DNA from: Fusicatenibacter sp.
GTDB taxonomy: Bacteria; Bacillota; Clostridia; Lachnospirales; Lachnospiraceae
Direction: 5' to 3'
Assembly (NCBI GenBank): GCA_022766945.1
Contig: JALEOU010000069.1
Location: 102,376-166,375, forward strand
Length of the DNA stretch: 64,000 nt
Below the pieces are notes generated by a model, which saw only the letters and a program-made list of their open reading frames with translations, ran no database searches and was not told the origin of the DNA. Positions within the stretch are counted from its first letter, which is position 1. Each line of letters opens with the position of its first letter. The position numbers were made by a program, and so were the translations under genes. This document shows positions 1-8,337 of this stretch, one piece after another.

Positions 1-365
1 CCGCCCCACAAATAATTCATACCCTGCACATCCTGTATATTCGGATTTTTTATACTATATTCCGCTTGTGTCCAGGTCATGACACCTCAGACGATATCTT
101 TTCCCATGTCAGTTAACTTTACTCTCATGGATTCAATTCCGCTGTTTTTTAATACTTTCCCGGTTTTCTATATGTTAGAACCGAACAGTCCGAAGAGAAT
201 CATTCCATTTTCCTTCTGGAAATCATAAATTGTATCTGAGAGGGAGGACACTTTTCCCGTTGTTCCATTCTGATCATGAATCAGTTTGTTTACCGTTTTC
301 GTTATCGGATTTCTGTCGAACTCCAAGGTTTGTCTGTCCCAGGGCTTATTAAATTTTTCTAAATT
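1..365 (-). pseudogene. Remnant of an unrecognised gene, interrupted by stops
   Basis: Reading the minus strand in one frame from about 365 down to the window edge gives protein-like sequence, for example KPWDRQTLEFDRNP and later MTWTQAEYSIKNP. The frame is broken by TAG at 168-170 and TGA at 87-89. There is no start codon at the upstream end: the frame simply follows the rsmI stop at 369-371. No family was recognised. A 10-bp tandem repeat (AAATTTTTCT twice, 351-370) lies at the junction with rsmI. The two stops in an otherwise open, coding-like frame suggest a decayed 5'-truncated gene continuing beyond the window. That it was once a gene is inferred from composition only. Confidence 0.45.
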
Positions 366-368
366 TTT

Positions 369-1223
369 CTAAACTTCCGTCTCCCGTTCCAGCAGATACC
401 GGTACACTTCTCTTTTGGAAATGCCCCGGTCTTTTGCCACCAGCTTCATGGCTTCTTTTCTTGCGATTCCCTGTTTTTCATACTGCTTCATATGTTCCTC
501 GATGGGAATCTCATCAAAGGCTGCCCGGGCTTTTTCTTCCAGCTCCCTGCGGCTGCGCCCTTCCAGCACCAGGACGCATTCCCCTTTCGGTTCTTCCGTC
601 TCATAGCGGGTAATGGCATCCGACAGTGTTGTCTGCCAGGCTGTTTCATGTTTTTTCGTCAGCTCCCGACACAAGGTCATCCGACGGTTGCCTAACACTT
701 CCAGAAGCTCTTTCAGTGTCTTTTTCAGCCGGTGGGGCGCCTCGTAAAGGATGATCGTCCTTGTCTCATCCCTCAGCTCTTCCAGCACCTGCTGTCTTTC
801 TTTTTTATCCGGGGGCAAAAATGCCTCGAAGGCAAAGCGTCTGGTCGAAAGCCCGGACAGCGTCAGCGCCGTCACGCAGGCACAGGCTCCGGGCAGACTG
901 GTTACTTCCACCCCGGCTTCACCGGCCATCCTCACCAGTTCTTCGCCCGGGTCTGAGATACCGGGTGTTCCCGCATCGGTAATCAGTGCAATATTGGTTC
1001 CCGCCAGCAGTTTTTCCACCAGCTCGCGCCCTTTCTCGTATTTGTTATACTCATGATAACTCGTCATGGGCGTATGAATTTCAAAATGGTTCAGCAGTTT
1101 GATGCTGTTTCTGGTATCCTCCGCCGCAATCAGATCCACTTCCTTTAGGGTTCGGATCACACGGGAGGTCATGTCTTCCAGATTTCCGATCGGGGTCGCG
1201 CATAAATACAATTTGCCAGCCAT
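369..1223 (-). CDS. rsmI: 16S rRNA (cytidine-1402-2'-O)-methyltransferase RsmI
   Basis: This enzyme uses S-adenosylmethionine to 2'-O-methylate C1402 in the decoding centre of 16S rRNA. The 284-residue protein has the usual family length and the tetrapyrrole-methylase fold signatures: CATPIGNLEDMT near the N-terminus, AAEDTR, TDAGTPGISDPGEELV and SLPGACACVTAL, then LYEAPHRL and a GECVLVLEG segment. The C-terminus looks like a short helical extension (ISKREVYRYL). It lies 24 bp downstream of the TrmN6-like gene on the same strand, so the two are probably co-transcribed. A gene remnant follows its stop codon. Confidence 0.95.
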   Translation of the reverse strand: MAGKLYLCATPIGNLEDMTSRVIRTLKEVDLIAAEDTRNSIKLLNHFEIHTPMTSYHEYNKYEKGRELVEKLLAGTNIALITDAGTPGISDPGEELVRMAGEAGVEVTSLPGACACVTALTLSGLSTRRFAFEAFLPPDKKERQQVLEELRDETRTIILYEAPHRLKKTLKELLEVLGNRRMTLCRELTKKHETAWQTTLSDAITRYETEEPKGECVLVLEGRSRRELEEKARAAFDEIPIEEHMKQYEKQGIARKEAMKLVAKDRGISKREVYRYLLERETEV

Positions 1224-1246
1224 GGATATCCTCCTTTTCTCCGGTT

Positions 1247-1987
1247 TTATCTTCCGTCTCCGTACAGTCTGCGGATCTCTTCGGTGTATACTCCGGGACT
1301 GTCGTAGACGATCAGCGGTTTTTCCACTGTGATTCTCTGATTTCCGCCCTTCATAGCCTCGATCAGCACCAGGTTCGGTTCCCGATCCACAAAAGGGTAA
1401 ACCAGCTGCATGCGTTTTGGCTCCAGGCGATATTTTTTTAAGGTACAGAAGATCTCCGCCAGGCGGAACGGCCGGTGTACCAGATAGAACCGCCCTTTTG
1501 TCTTCAGAACATCAGAAGCAGCCCGTGCCACGTCCTCGAAGGTACATAGTACCTCGTGACGTGCGATTGTCTTTTCTTCCACCGCGTTGGTCAGCCCGTG
1601 CTGCCCCGTCATATAAGGCGGATTGCAGGTCACTACCTCAAAGGATTCCTTTCCGAATAATTCCGCCGCACATTTTACATCACCCTCCACGATTGTAATC
1701 TCGTCCTCCAGATGATTGTAGAGAACACTCCTCTTTGCCATGTCCGCGCTCATGGTCTGGATCTCCAGACCCGAAAAATGCTTTCCCTGTGTCTTTGCCC
1801 GAAGCAGGATCGGCACGATACCGGATCCGGTGCACAGATCCAGCGCACGCTCTCCGGGCCTGACTTTTGCATAGGATGCGAGAAGCACTGCATCAATGCC
1901 ATAGCAGAAAAGAGACGGTTTCTGAATCATCCAGTACCCGTTCTGCAGATCATCCAGGCGTTCTCCCTCTTTTAACTGTATTTCCAT
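1247..1987 (-). CDS. TrmN6/YfiC-like tRNA1(Val) (adenine37-N6)-methyltransferase
   Basis: A Rossmann-fold SAM-dependent methyltransferase of about 246 residues. The SAM-binding motif DLCTGSGIVPILL and the N6-adenine methylase motif CNPPYM are both visible, which places it in the YfiC/TrmN6 group that methylates A37 of tRNA. The exact substrate is inferred from family membership. The ATG at 1987 (MEIQLKEGERLDDL) is preferred because AGAGGGGG lies just upstream. An in-frame extension to 2020 exists but reads as non-conserved sequence. It is followed by rsmI and separated from ricT by a terminator. Confidence 0.85.
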   Translation of the reverse strand: MEIQLKEGERLDDLQNGYWMIQKPSLFCYGIDAVLLASYAKVRPGERALDLCTGSGIVPILLRAKTQGKHFSGLEIQTMSADMAKRSVLYNHLEDEITIVEGDVKCAAELFGKESFEVVTCNPPYMTGQHGLTNAVEEKTIARHEVLCTFEDVARAASDVLKTKGRFYLVHRPFRLAEIFCTLKKYRLEPKRMQLVYPFVDREPNLVLIEAMKGGNQRITVEKPLIVYDSPGVYTEEIRRLYGDGR

Positions 1988-2031
1988 GTTTCTTCCCCCT
2001 CTTAGCGGATAGTGCTGCAATCAACTTATCG

Positions 2032-2064
2032 AAAAAAGGAGTGCCGGCTTTTTTACGACACTCC
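2032..2064 (-). terminator. Intrinsic terminator downstream of ricT
   Basis: On the minus strand GGAGTGTCG (2064-2056) pairs with CGGCACTCC (2046-2038), followed by six T. It separates the holB-ricT transcript from the TrmN6-like gene. Confidence 0.8.
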
Positions 2065-2096
2065 CCTGCTTTTTATTTCCTCATTTCCGTATCAGG

Positions 2097-3008
2097 TTAC
2101 TTATCTTCCAGTTTTTCCAGCTCTTTCAGCTCTTCCGGAGAAAGTTCCTCAACAAGCCTGTCTTTCTTCTTATCCTTGCCTTTTTCTTTCTTATGTCTCG
2201 GCTTGAATTTCAACTCCTCCACCGGATACTCCCGAAGTTCTTTCTCGTCATTGACATCCACCAGAACCTTGACCAGCTGGCGCAGAACATTGACGCCTGA
2301 TACCTCGCCCTTCATCCCATCCGGCGTTGTCACAAAGTCTCCAACGCCCGGAAGCTTCCGGTTCAGATATTCATATGTCTCCTGCTCATTTTTCAGGCAG
2401 CACATCAGCCTTCCGCAGACTCCGGAAATCTTGGTGGGATTCAGAGAAAGATTCTGCTCTTTCGCCATCTTAATAGATACCGGGGCAAACTCCGCAAGGT
2501 ACGTATGACAGCACAGCGGTCTGCCGCAGATTCCCATGCCGCCCAGAATCTTGGTCTCATCCCGCACGCCAATCTGGCGAAGCTCAATTCTCGTCTTAAA
2601 TACCGCTGCCAGATCCTTTACCAGCTCACGGAAATCGATTCTTCCGTCCGCGGTAAAGTAAAACAGGACTTTATTGTTATCAAAGGTATACTCTGCATCA
2701 ATCAGTTTCATTTCCAGATTATGTGCTTTGATCTTCTTCTGGCAGATCACGAAAGCATCCTTCTCTTTTTTGCGGTTGCTCTCTTCCCGGGCGTCATCCT
2801 TAGGCGTGGCAACCCGTATGACCTCTTTGAGAGGCTGAATCACTTTGGAATCATCCACCTCTTTGGGTCCCAGCACTACCAGCCCGTATTCCACACCTCT
2901 GGCAGTCTCTACGATCACATGGTCTCCCACCTGGATTTCCAGATCCCTGGGAGAAAAATAATATACTTTTCCTACGTTTCGAAAACGTACTCCTATAATT
3001 GTTGTCAT
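2097..3008 (-). CDS. ricT: PSP1-domain protein RicT (YaaT)
   Basis: In Bacillus, YaaT/RicT forms a complex with RicA and RicF that promotes RNase Y-dependent mRNA maturation and affects sporulation and biofilm phosphorelays. The N-terminal half opens with GVRFRNVGKVYYFSP and GDHVIVETARGVEYG. The middle holds the conserved cysteine cluster GICGRPLCC followed by SGVCGRLMCCL, compatible with the Fe-S ligands of the complex. The C-terminus is a Lys/Glu-rich tail. Length is 303 residues, slightly longer than Bacillus YaaT because of that tail. It starts 4 bp after holB ends, the same order as in Bacillus, so the two form an operon. Confidence 0.92.
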   Translation of the reverse strand: MTTIIGVRFRNVGKVYYFSPRDLEIQVGDHVIVETARGVEYGLVVLGPKEVDDSKVIQPLKEVIRVATPKDDAREESNRKKEKDAFVICQKKIKAHNLEMKLIDAEYTFDNNKVLFYFTADGRIDFRELVKDLAAVFKTRIELRQIGVRDETKILGGMGICGRPLCCHTYLAEFAPVSIKMAKEQNLSLNPTKISGVCGRLMCCLKNEQETYEYLNRKLPGVGDFVTTPDGMKGEVSGVNVLRQLVKVLVDVNDEKELREYPVEELKFKPRHKKEKGKDKKKDRLVEELSPEELKELEKLEDK

Positions 3009-3012
3009 TTTA

Positions 3013-4002
3013 TCAGTTTTCCTTTATTGTCAGGAACAAAAGTTCCATAGTCAAATCAAAATTCACATTGGCTTTCAGACGCACCCTGGCCTTCTGAATG
3101 GCATCAATGATCTGTTCCAGTCCCTCATAAGAGCTCTTCTTCGCTCTCTCACGGATGGAATTGATCTCCTGCTTAAATACCAGTGTATCCACTTCCCGGG
3201 TTGCTTTAAACAAAAGGACATCCCGAAACCATACGGAAAAAATATCCAGATAGTCCTCGATATTGTCCTTCTCCGCTGTCAGTTTTTTGATGGCTTCCAC
3301 AATCTCATGCAGCTGCATGGTATCCGAATAGCGCACCAGGCGCAGTGCATTTTCCAGCACTTCGGCATACTCCGGTGAACCTGCGATACGCTCCGCCTTT
3401 CCGATATTTCCCTGCGCAAGGGAAGCATCCACCTCCGCCTGATAATCCGGAATATGCATCCGCTCCATCAGATAATTCTTTACCATCTGATTTCCCACCG
3501 GCTTCAGATTCAGCTGTACGCATCGCGATGTAATCGTCGGCAGAAGCGCATCCGGATTGTCTGCCAGAAGCAGGATCACCGCATAGGCCGGGGGCTCTTC
3601 AATTGTCTTCAGCAGCGCATTCTGCGCCTGCAGAGTCATTTTCTGAGCTTCATTTATAATATAAATCTTATACGGACTGCCGTATGGCTTGATTGTCACG
3701 TCATTGATCAGCTGTTCGCGGATCTCGTCGATGCTGATCGTATTCGGCTTCTCATGAGTGATAGAAATAATATCCGGATGATTCTTGCTGATTGCTTTTC
3801 TGCAGGAAGGACACTCCATACACGGCTCAATCCCATGCTGTTCACACTGCAGTGTCATAGCGAACAGTGTTGCCAGCAGTTTCTTCCCGGATCCGCTTTC
3901 CCCGCCGAAAAGATAGGCATGAGAGACCTTTCCCATGGAAATTGCATTCTGCAGATGCTCAATAATCTCCTGATGGCCTACTACGTCACGAAAACCCTGC
4001 AT
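3013..4002 (-). CDS. holB: DNA polymerase III delta' subunit HolB
   Basis: Clamp-loader subunit of the replicative polymerase. From the ATG at 4002 the protein has 329 residues. It shows a Walker A segment GGESGSGKK (about 33-41), a zinc-binding set of four cysteines (53, 61, 64, 67), a Walker-B-like stretch INEAQKMTLQAQNALLKTIEEPP that I note only in part (INEAQKM ... KTIEEPP), and the SRC motif in ITSRCVQL. The start is chosen because AGGAGGTGATTTT immediately precedes ATG 4002. An upstream in-frame extension to 4044 lacks a ribosome-binding site. It is followed directly by ricT. Confidence 0.93.
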   Translation of the reverse strand: MQGFRDVVGHQEIIEHLQNAISMGKVSHAYLFGGESGSGKKLLATLFAMTLQCEQHGIEPCMECPSCRKAISKNHPDIISITHEKPNTISIDEIREQLINDVTIKPYGSPYKIYIINEAQKMTLQAQNALLKTIEEPPAYAVILLLADNPDALLPTITSRCVQLNLKPVGNQMVKNYLMERMHIPDYQAEVDASLAQGNIGKAERIAGSPEYAEVLENALRLVRYSDTMQLHEIVEAIKKLTAEKDNIEDYLDIFSVWFRDVLLFKATREVDTLVFKQEINSIRERAKKSSYEGLEQIIDAIQKARVRLKANVNFDLTMELLFLTIKEN

Positions 4003-4062
4003 AAAATCACCTCCTGAATTATTTTTCGTATCACTTTCAATCAAACAGATCGAACCGACCCG

Positions 4063-4680
4063 TTACTTACGCTCATTATAGCACAGTTTTTTTTCTTGTT
4101 CCACAAAATTCTGAATTTCAGAAAAACAATCCTCTATCACTCCGTTGTTGGAAAATCGTTTCAAAATCCCGGCCTTCCGGATTTTTTCCTCCGCAAAATC
4201 CTCACAGTCTGCCAGAAAACGACGGCACATTTCCGCATATTTCGGCTGCTCCTGTTTTCGTTCTCTCTTCAGCGCTCTTGCCAGACGAATGCCGTCCTCT
4301 GTCTCCACGTACAGCGGAACCAGGATTTTCTCGCCAAAATGAGCCTTCATTTTCTGATAAGAGTCCAGCGTCCCAATACCCAGATAATCATACTTTTCAG
4401 GGCAAATCTGCCCGTCGTCCGCCGTAAAATAATACCAGGGGCCGTGCACCGTCTGATACATCCGCTCTTCTATAATCTTTCCTTCTCTCCGGAGCCTGGC
4501 AAGCCTTTCCTCCGTCACAAAAAAGTATTCTCTTCCGTTCTCCTCACCGCTTCGGATCGGTCTCGTAGTATACAGGATCAGCGGCTTCAGTTCCAGATCT
4601 GCCTGTTTCAGCAGATGCTCGTAGATATGATCCTTTCCGGAAGCACTTTTCCCCATCAAATAAAAGATTTTTCCCATCAT
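4063..4680 (-). CDS. Guanylate-kinase-like nucleotide kinase
   Basis: About 206 residues resembling guanylate kinases, which phosphorylate GMP to GDP. The P-loop reads MGKSASGKD, with Asp where canonical enzymes have Ser or Thr after GK. Further family-like segments are YTTRPIRSGEENGREYFF (the GMP-binding region) and YDYLGIGTLDSYQ. The start at the double ATG 4680/4677 fits the GGAACAGAACGGGGA upstream. The frame remains open to 4824, but that extension crosses a strong hairpin and looks non-coding. Such non-canonical copies beside holB occur in Clostridia. Whether it is the main cellular Gmk is unclear. Confidence 0.75.
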   Translation of the reverse strand: MMGKIFYLMGKSASGKDHIYEHLLKQADLELKPLILYTTRPIRSGEENGREYFFVTEERLARLRREGKIIEERMYQTVHGPWYYFTADDGQICPEKYDYLGIGTLDSYQKMKAHFGEKILVPLYVETEDGIRLARALKRERKQEQPKYAEMCRRFLADCEDFAEEKIRKAGILKRFSNNGVIEDCFSEIQNFVEQEKKLCYNERK

Positions 4681-4725
4681 CCATTCCCCGTTCTGTTCCT
4701 TCTTCCAACCGGAAGCAGCACCTAT

Positions 4726-4777
4726 TGATAAGTGTGCCGCCTTCTGGATTTTCATCCAAAATGCGGCGCACTTATCA
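4726..4777 (-). promoter_or_regulatory. Long nested hairpin upstream of the guanylate-kinase-like gene
   Basis: TGATAAGTGTGCCGC (4726-4740) pairs with GCGGCGCACTTATCA (4763-4777) with a single G-T wobble. The loop itself contains TGGAT/ATCCA. No T-tract follows on either strand, so it does not look like a plain terminator. It sits in the leader between the DUF308 gene and the kinase and may act as a processing or attenuation element. Confidence 0.5.
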
Positions 4778-4813
4778 GTATACCATGGGTAATTCCCAAC
4801 TACAACCGATTTC

Positions 4814-5353
4814 TTAATTGGCACCCAGCCGGCCCAGACCCATAAGGATACTTTCTATTCCAATCAGGATCAGATAAATTCCGATGATCCAGTCCATGGA
4901 CAATAGGGAGATGAACGGATTTAAGATCATCAAAAATCCAAGGATCACGCCCAGCACATTGACGATCAGTGAAAACAGATAAGAAAGATTTCCCGCTGTG
5001 ATCCGGATCATATGTAAATGCGACAGTCGGGAAATACAGTGTGCAATAAACCACACCGGAAGCAGCAGTGTCAGAATCCACTTCAGCGCATCCGGATAGA
5101 CCAGAAGCATGATTCCGGCCATAACACTTAAGATTCCGGAAATCAGAGAGATCGTGGGACCAAAACCCGTATGCTGTTCCATCTTGATGTAAAAAACCAT
5201 ATCCGCGATTCCTGTGAGCACTGCCGTGATCCCATAGACAATCACCACCCCACTGATTGCGCTTCCCGGATGGACAAAGGTTCGGATTCCAAGAATTACC
5301 AGCAGAATTCCCGCAGTCAGTTCCAGCCACCCGAATCCGGAACGCCTTTTCAT
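4814..5353 (-). CDS. DUF308/HdeD-type membrane protein
   Basis: A 179-residue, strongly hydrophobic protein with about six predicted membrane helices in pairs, for example WLELTAGILLVILGI, VVIVYGITAVLTGIADMV, ISGILSVMAGIMLLVY and GIYLILIGIESILMGL. The repeating helix pattern with short Gly-rich turns is typical of the DUF308/HdeD family, whose E. coli member is linked to acid resistance. The molecular role of family members in Firmicutes is unknown. Its start codon overlaps the ftsH stop (ATGA), indicating translational coupling to ftsH. Confidence 0.75.
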   Translation of the reverse strand: MKRRSGFGWLELTAGILLVILGIRTFVHPGSAISGVVIVYGITAVLTGIADMVFYIKMEQHTGFGPTISLISGILSVMAGIMLLVYPDALKWILTLLLPVWFIAHCISRLSHLHMIRITAGNLSYLFSLIVNVLGVILGFLMILNPFISLLSMDWIIGIYLILIGIESILMGLGRLGAN

Positions 5354-7179
5354 ACGGCAGCACCATCCTTTCTGTTTAATATTTCCATAAATTCTTCTCC
5401 GGTGATAGTTTCTCTTTCATACAGGAACATCGCCAGTTCATCCAGTTTTTTCCTGTTTTCCGTCAGCAGCTGTCTCGCCTTTTCATGCTGTTCCTTGACC
5501 AGAGATACGACCATCTGGTCGATTTCTTTCTGTGTGTCTGCGGAACAGGTCAGTGAACTGTCGCCGCCCAGATACTGGTTTGTCACCGTCTCCATAGCTA
5601 CCATATCAAATTTCTCACTCATGCCATACTGTGTAATCATCGCGCGGGCCAGCTTGGTCGCCTGCTCGATATCATTGGAGGCTCCGGTAGTGATTTCCCC
5701 AAAAACCACTTCCTCTGCTGCACGCCCTCCGGTATACGTGGCGATCTTGTTTTCGATTTCCTGTTTGGTCAGCAAATATTTATCCCCCTGCTCCACCTGC
5801 ATCGTGTAGCCCAGGGCACCCGAGGTTCTCGGAATAATCGTGATTTTCTGTACCGGCGCGGAATGTGTCTGCATCGCGGCCACCAGTGCATGACCGATCT
5901 CATGGTAAGCAACCACCTTTTTCTCCGCATCAGAAAGCACAGCGTTTTTCTTCTGATATCCGGCAATTACGACCTCAATGCTCTCCTCCAGATCCGACTG
6001 GTTGACCACAGTCCGTCCACTGCGCACAGCACGAAGCGCTGCCTCATTGATAATATTGGCAAGCTCTGCTCCGGAAGCCCCAGAAGCCATCCTGGCAATC
6101 GTGTGAAAATCCACATCATCGGAAGCCTTGATTTTTCTGGCATGTACTTTCAGGATCGCTTCACGTCCCTGCAGATCCGGCAGTTCCACGGGTACCCGGC
6201 GATCAAAGCGTCCCGGTCTGGTCAGTGCCGGGTCCAGAGATTCCGGACGGTTCGTTGCCGCCAGAATGATCACGCCGTTATTTCCCTCAAATCCATCCAT
6301 CTCAGTCAAAAGCTGATTCAGTGTCTGCTCACGCTCATCGTTTCCCCCGACCTGACCGTCACGTTTCTTTCCGATCGCATCAATCTCATCGATAAACACT
6401 ATACAGGGAGCTTTTTCCTTGGCCTGCCGAAACAGATCCCGTACCTTGGACGCACCCATTCCCACAAACATCTCCACAAATTCAGACCCGGAGATGGAAA
6501 AGAACGGCACATTCGCCTCACCTGCAACAGCCTTCGCCAGCATGGTTTTTCCGGTGCCAGGAGGGCCTACCAGAAGAATACCCTTTGGCATGGATGCTCC
6601 CACTTCCGTATATTTGTCCGGATTATGGAGATAATCCACGATTTCTGTCAGACTCTCCTTTGCCTCATCCTCTCCCGCTACGTCGCTGAAATGAATTCCC
6701 TCGGCAGACTGTACATAAATCTTGGCGTTGCTCTTACCCATGCCAAATGCCATCGAATTCTTGCCGCCCTGCTGTTCCATCAGCTTTTTGCTCATGTACT
6801 GACCAAGTCCGACAAAAATGAGCAGCGGCAGAATCACAGTCAGAAAAATACTGAGCAGCGGCGACATGGTTTTTTCGATATCTTTTGCAAATCTCGCGCC
6901 GGACTCATACAGACGCTCCGTAAGGCCCGGATCGTTCATCGTTCCGGTTTTATAGATTGCGGTATTTTCCTTGTTGGTGAAAATAATCTGGTTATCCTCC
7001 ACCTGTACTTCGCCGATATCTTTCTTTTCGATCATGCTCATGAAGGTCCCATAGTCAACCTCCACCACCTGCCGTTTCATCAGCAGCGGTGTTACCAGCA
7101 GATTAAACAGAAACAAAACCAGCAGGACAATCACGTAATAATAAATTAAAGGCTTTTTTGGTGTTTTTACTTCTTTCAT
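5350..7179 (-). CDS. ftsH: ATP-dependent zinc metalloprotease FtsH
   Basis: Membrane-anchored AAA+ protease that degrades misfolded membrane proteins and regulatory proteins. The 609 residues show two membrane segments (about 12-32 and 108-128) flanking an external loop, Walker A GPPGTGKT (205-212), Walker B FIDEID (about 262-267), the second region of homology [19 protein letters not shown], and the zinc site HEIGH (426-430). A distal acidic ligand probably lies in the [10 protein letters not shown] region. It is followed by a translationally coupled DUF308 gene. A TATAAT box at 7296-7301 is the likely promoter region. Confidence 0.97.
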   Translation of the reverse strand: MKEVKTPKKPLIYYYVIVLLVLFLFNLLVTPLLMKRQVVEVDYGTFMSMIEKKDIGEVQVEDNQIIFTNKENTAIYKTGTMNDPGLTERLYESGARFAKDIEKTMSPLLSIFLTVILPLLIFVGLGQYMSKKLMEQQGGKNSMAFGMGKSNAKIYVQSAEGIHFSDVAGEDEAKESLTEIVDYLHNPDKYTEVGASMPKGILLVGPPGTGKTMLAKAVAGEANVPFFSISGSEFVEMFVGMGASKVRDLFRQAKEKAPCIVFIDEIDAIGKKRDGQVGGNDEREQTLNQLLTEMDGFEGNNGVIILAATNRPESLDPALTRPGRFDRRVPVELPDLQGREAILKVHARKIKASDDVDFHTIARMASGASGAELANIINEAALRAVRSGRTVVNQSDLEESIEVVIAGYQKKNAVLSDAEKKVVAYHEIGHALVAAMQTHSAPVQKITIIPRTSGALGYTMQVEQGDKYLLTKQEIENKIATYTGGRAAEEVVFGEITTGASNDIEQATKLARAMITQYGMSEKFDMVAMETVTNQYLGGDSSLTCSADTQKEIDQMVVSLVKEQHEKARQLLTENRKKLDELAMFLYERETITGEEFMEILNRKDGAAV

Positions 7180-7328
7180 TTTGTATCCCCTCCCATTCTG
7201 TCTTCCTGAATCATCTGTGCTTCTATCGCCTCCATGGACATAAGAAGCGCACGGTCTGCCGCCTGAATCGCAAAATCAATAGTTCCCTGTCTTTCATTAT
7301 ACGGTTTGAAAAAATAACTTCCATTCAC
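7176..7328 (-). CDS. Possible small protein upstream of ftsH
   Basis: A 50-codon open frame reads from a GTG at 7328 to a TGA overlapping the ftsH start codon (ATGA). Its sequence is coding-like and contains an amphipathic stretch, FAIQAADRALLMSMEAI. Against it: the GTG lies in the base of a terminator hairpin, no Shine-Dalgarno sequence precedes it, and a TATAAT box at 7296-7301 falls inside the frame. A shorter product from the ATG codons near 7240 is possible. No family recognised. Confidence 0.3.
   Translation of the reverse strand: MNGSYFFKPYNERQGTIDFAIQAADRALLMSMEAIEAQMIQEDRMGGDTK
7296..7301 (-). promoter_or_regulatory. Probable -10 box for ftsH
   Basis: A perfect TATAAT on the minus strand, 117 bp upstream of the ftsH ATG and just past the TetR terminator. 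The -35 region (ATGGAA at 17 bp) is weak, so the promoter call is tentative. Confidence 0.4.
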
Positions 7329-7374
7329 AAAAACGGCAAAGTGTAAAAATGTTTTACACTTTGCCGTTTTTGTG
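7326..7374. terminator. Perfect 23-bp hairpin terminator after the TetR gene
   Basis: Positions 7326-7348 and 7352-7374 are exact reverse complements, with a 3-base loop. The outer stem is A/T rich, giving a U-rich 3' arm on both strands, so it can terminate in either direction. It ends the TetR transcript just before the ftsH promoter region. Confidence 0.85.
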
Positions 7375-7379
7375 AAACA

Positions 7380-7916
7380 TCAGGCATTGATTCTGTTTTG
7401 ATTGCTGAGGATCAGATAGACCTGATGAACAATCTCATCGAGATGTTCCGTATCCTCCGGGGTCCAGTACCGCAGTAACCCTAAGATCGCCTGCGTATGA
7501 TACCGGAAGAAAAACTGCTGCTCCCATGGCGTGTATCCCTGTTTAATTCCCTGCTTCTTTACAGTCGCTTCAAACAACTGACTGGTATGTTCCATCAGAA
7601 GATACTCAATCTCTTTTCCGTAATTCGATTCCATACTCTTTCGGATACCGGGAATCGCGTTAATCGCCAGCATAAAAAATTCCCTCAGTCCTTTCTCCGG
7701 ATCCTCCTGCACACAGCAGTTCTGGAGAAGCTGCTTTGTCTCACGCTCCAGAACCCAGTCAAGGAGTTCCGGAATATCCGCAAAATGATAATAAAATGCC
7801 TGTCTCGTAATCTCGCACTCATCCACGATATCTTTTACCGTCAGCTTTTTTACATTCTTTTCCACCACAAGCTTTCGGGCCGCTTCTGCGATCATCTCCT
7901 TCATATCCACTGCCAT
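7380..7916 (-). CDS. TetR/AcrR-family transcriptional regulator
   Basis: A regulator of about 178 residues. The N-terminal helix-turn-helix is plain: AARKLVVEKNVKKLTVKDI followed by CEITRQAFYYHFADIPEL. The C-terminal domain resembles the TetR_C_33/DhaS type (TPWEQQFFFRYHTQAILGLL). The ATG at 7916 is chosen because GGGAGGAAGG lies 6-8 bases upstream. An in-frame extension to 8051 runs into the neighbouring gene remnant and is unlikely. The ligand and targets cannot be told from sequence. It has its own strong terminator. Confidence 0.85.
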   Translation of the reverse strand: MAVDMKEMIAEAARKLVVEKNVKKLTVKDIVDECEITRQAFYYHFADIPELLDWVLERETKQLLQNCCVQEDPEKGLREFFMLAINAIPGIRKSMESNYGKEIEYLLMEHTSQLFEATVKKQGIKQGYTPWEQQFFFRYHTQAILGLLRYWTPEDTEHLDEIVHQVYLILSNQNRINA

Positions 7917-7968
7917 GGACTGCCTTCCTCCCTGCCCCGGACTTCTCTTTCTGTTCCCGGCCGTCTCT

Positions 7969-8337
7969 TCAGACCGGGCTTCTCCAGCTGTAATGCGGGC
8001 GTTCCCTTCTCCAGTCGATCCGACTCTGCCACATGGACAGCCCTGTGCCATCCTCCTGCATCGGGAAAGAATCCGTAATCAGACCCGTTGTCTGCTCCTT
8101 TCCAAAAAATACGATATCACAGAAATCCACAACTGCCTCCCAGTCGCTGCTCAGATAATCGTGACCGCCTTCCCGGATATGGAGCGCATTTTTCTCTTTC
8201 GCGCCAAGAAAATGGAACACTTCATCCGCCGCCATCCAGCTAATCTGGGTTCCGTAGGGATTCGACCAGGTATCCGCAAGCGCGTCCGTCGTAATGACAG
8301 AGCGCGGTGCAATACTCCCTGCCCGCGCAAAAATCAC
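7969..8337 (-). pseudogene. C-terminal remnant of an alpha/beta-hydrolase (CE15-like esterase)
   Basis: The 122-codon frame begins with GTG overlapping the stop of the response regulator (GTGA) and has no start region of its own. It reads like the C-terminal end of a carbohydrate-esterase-type alpha/beta-hydrolase: SIAPRSVITTDALADTW, NPYGTQISWMAADEVFHFLG and a probable catalytic-His region IREGGHDYLSSDWE. The nucleophile elbow and the rest of the core are missing. It is most likely a truncated gene left after a deletion that fused it to the end of the two-component operon. The CE15 assignment is tentative. Translation as a coupled fragment is possible but unlikely to be functional. Confidence 0.6.

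Noticed and set aside
4800..5366. A 188-codon minus-strand frame in the DUF308 region
   Set aside because: It overlaps the DUF308 gene in another frame. The DUF308 frame has the membrane-helix pattern and the ATGA coupling to ftsH.
5863..7149. A 428-codon plus-strand frame
   Set aside because: Antisense to ftsH; an artefact of that gene's codon use.
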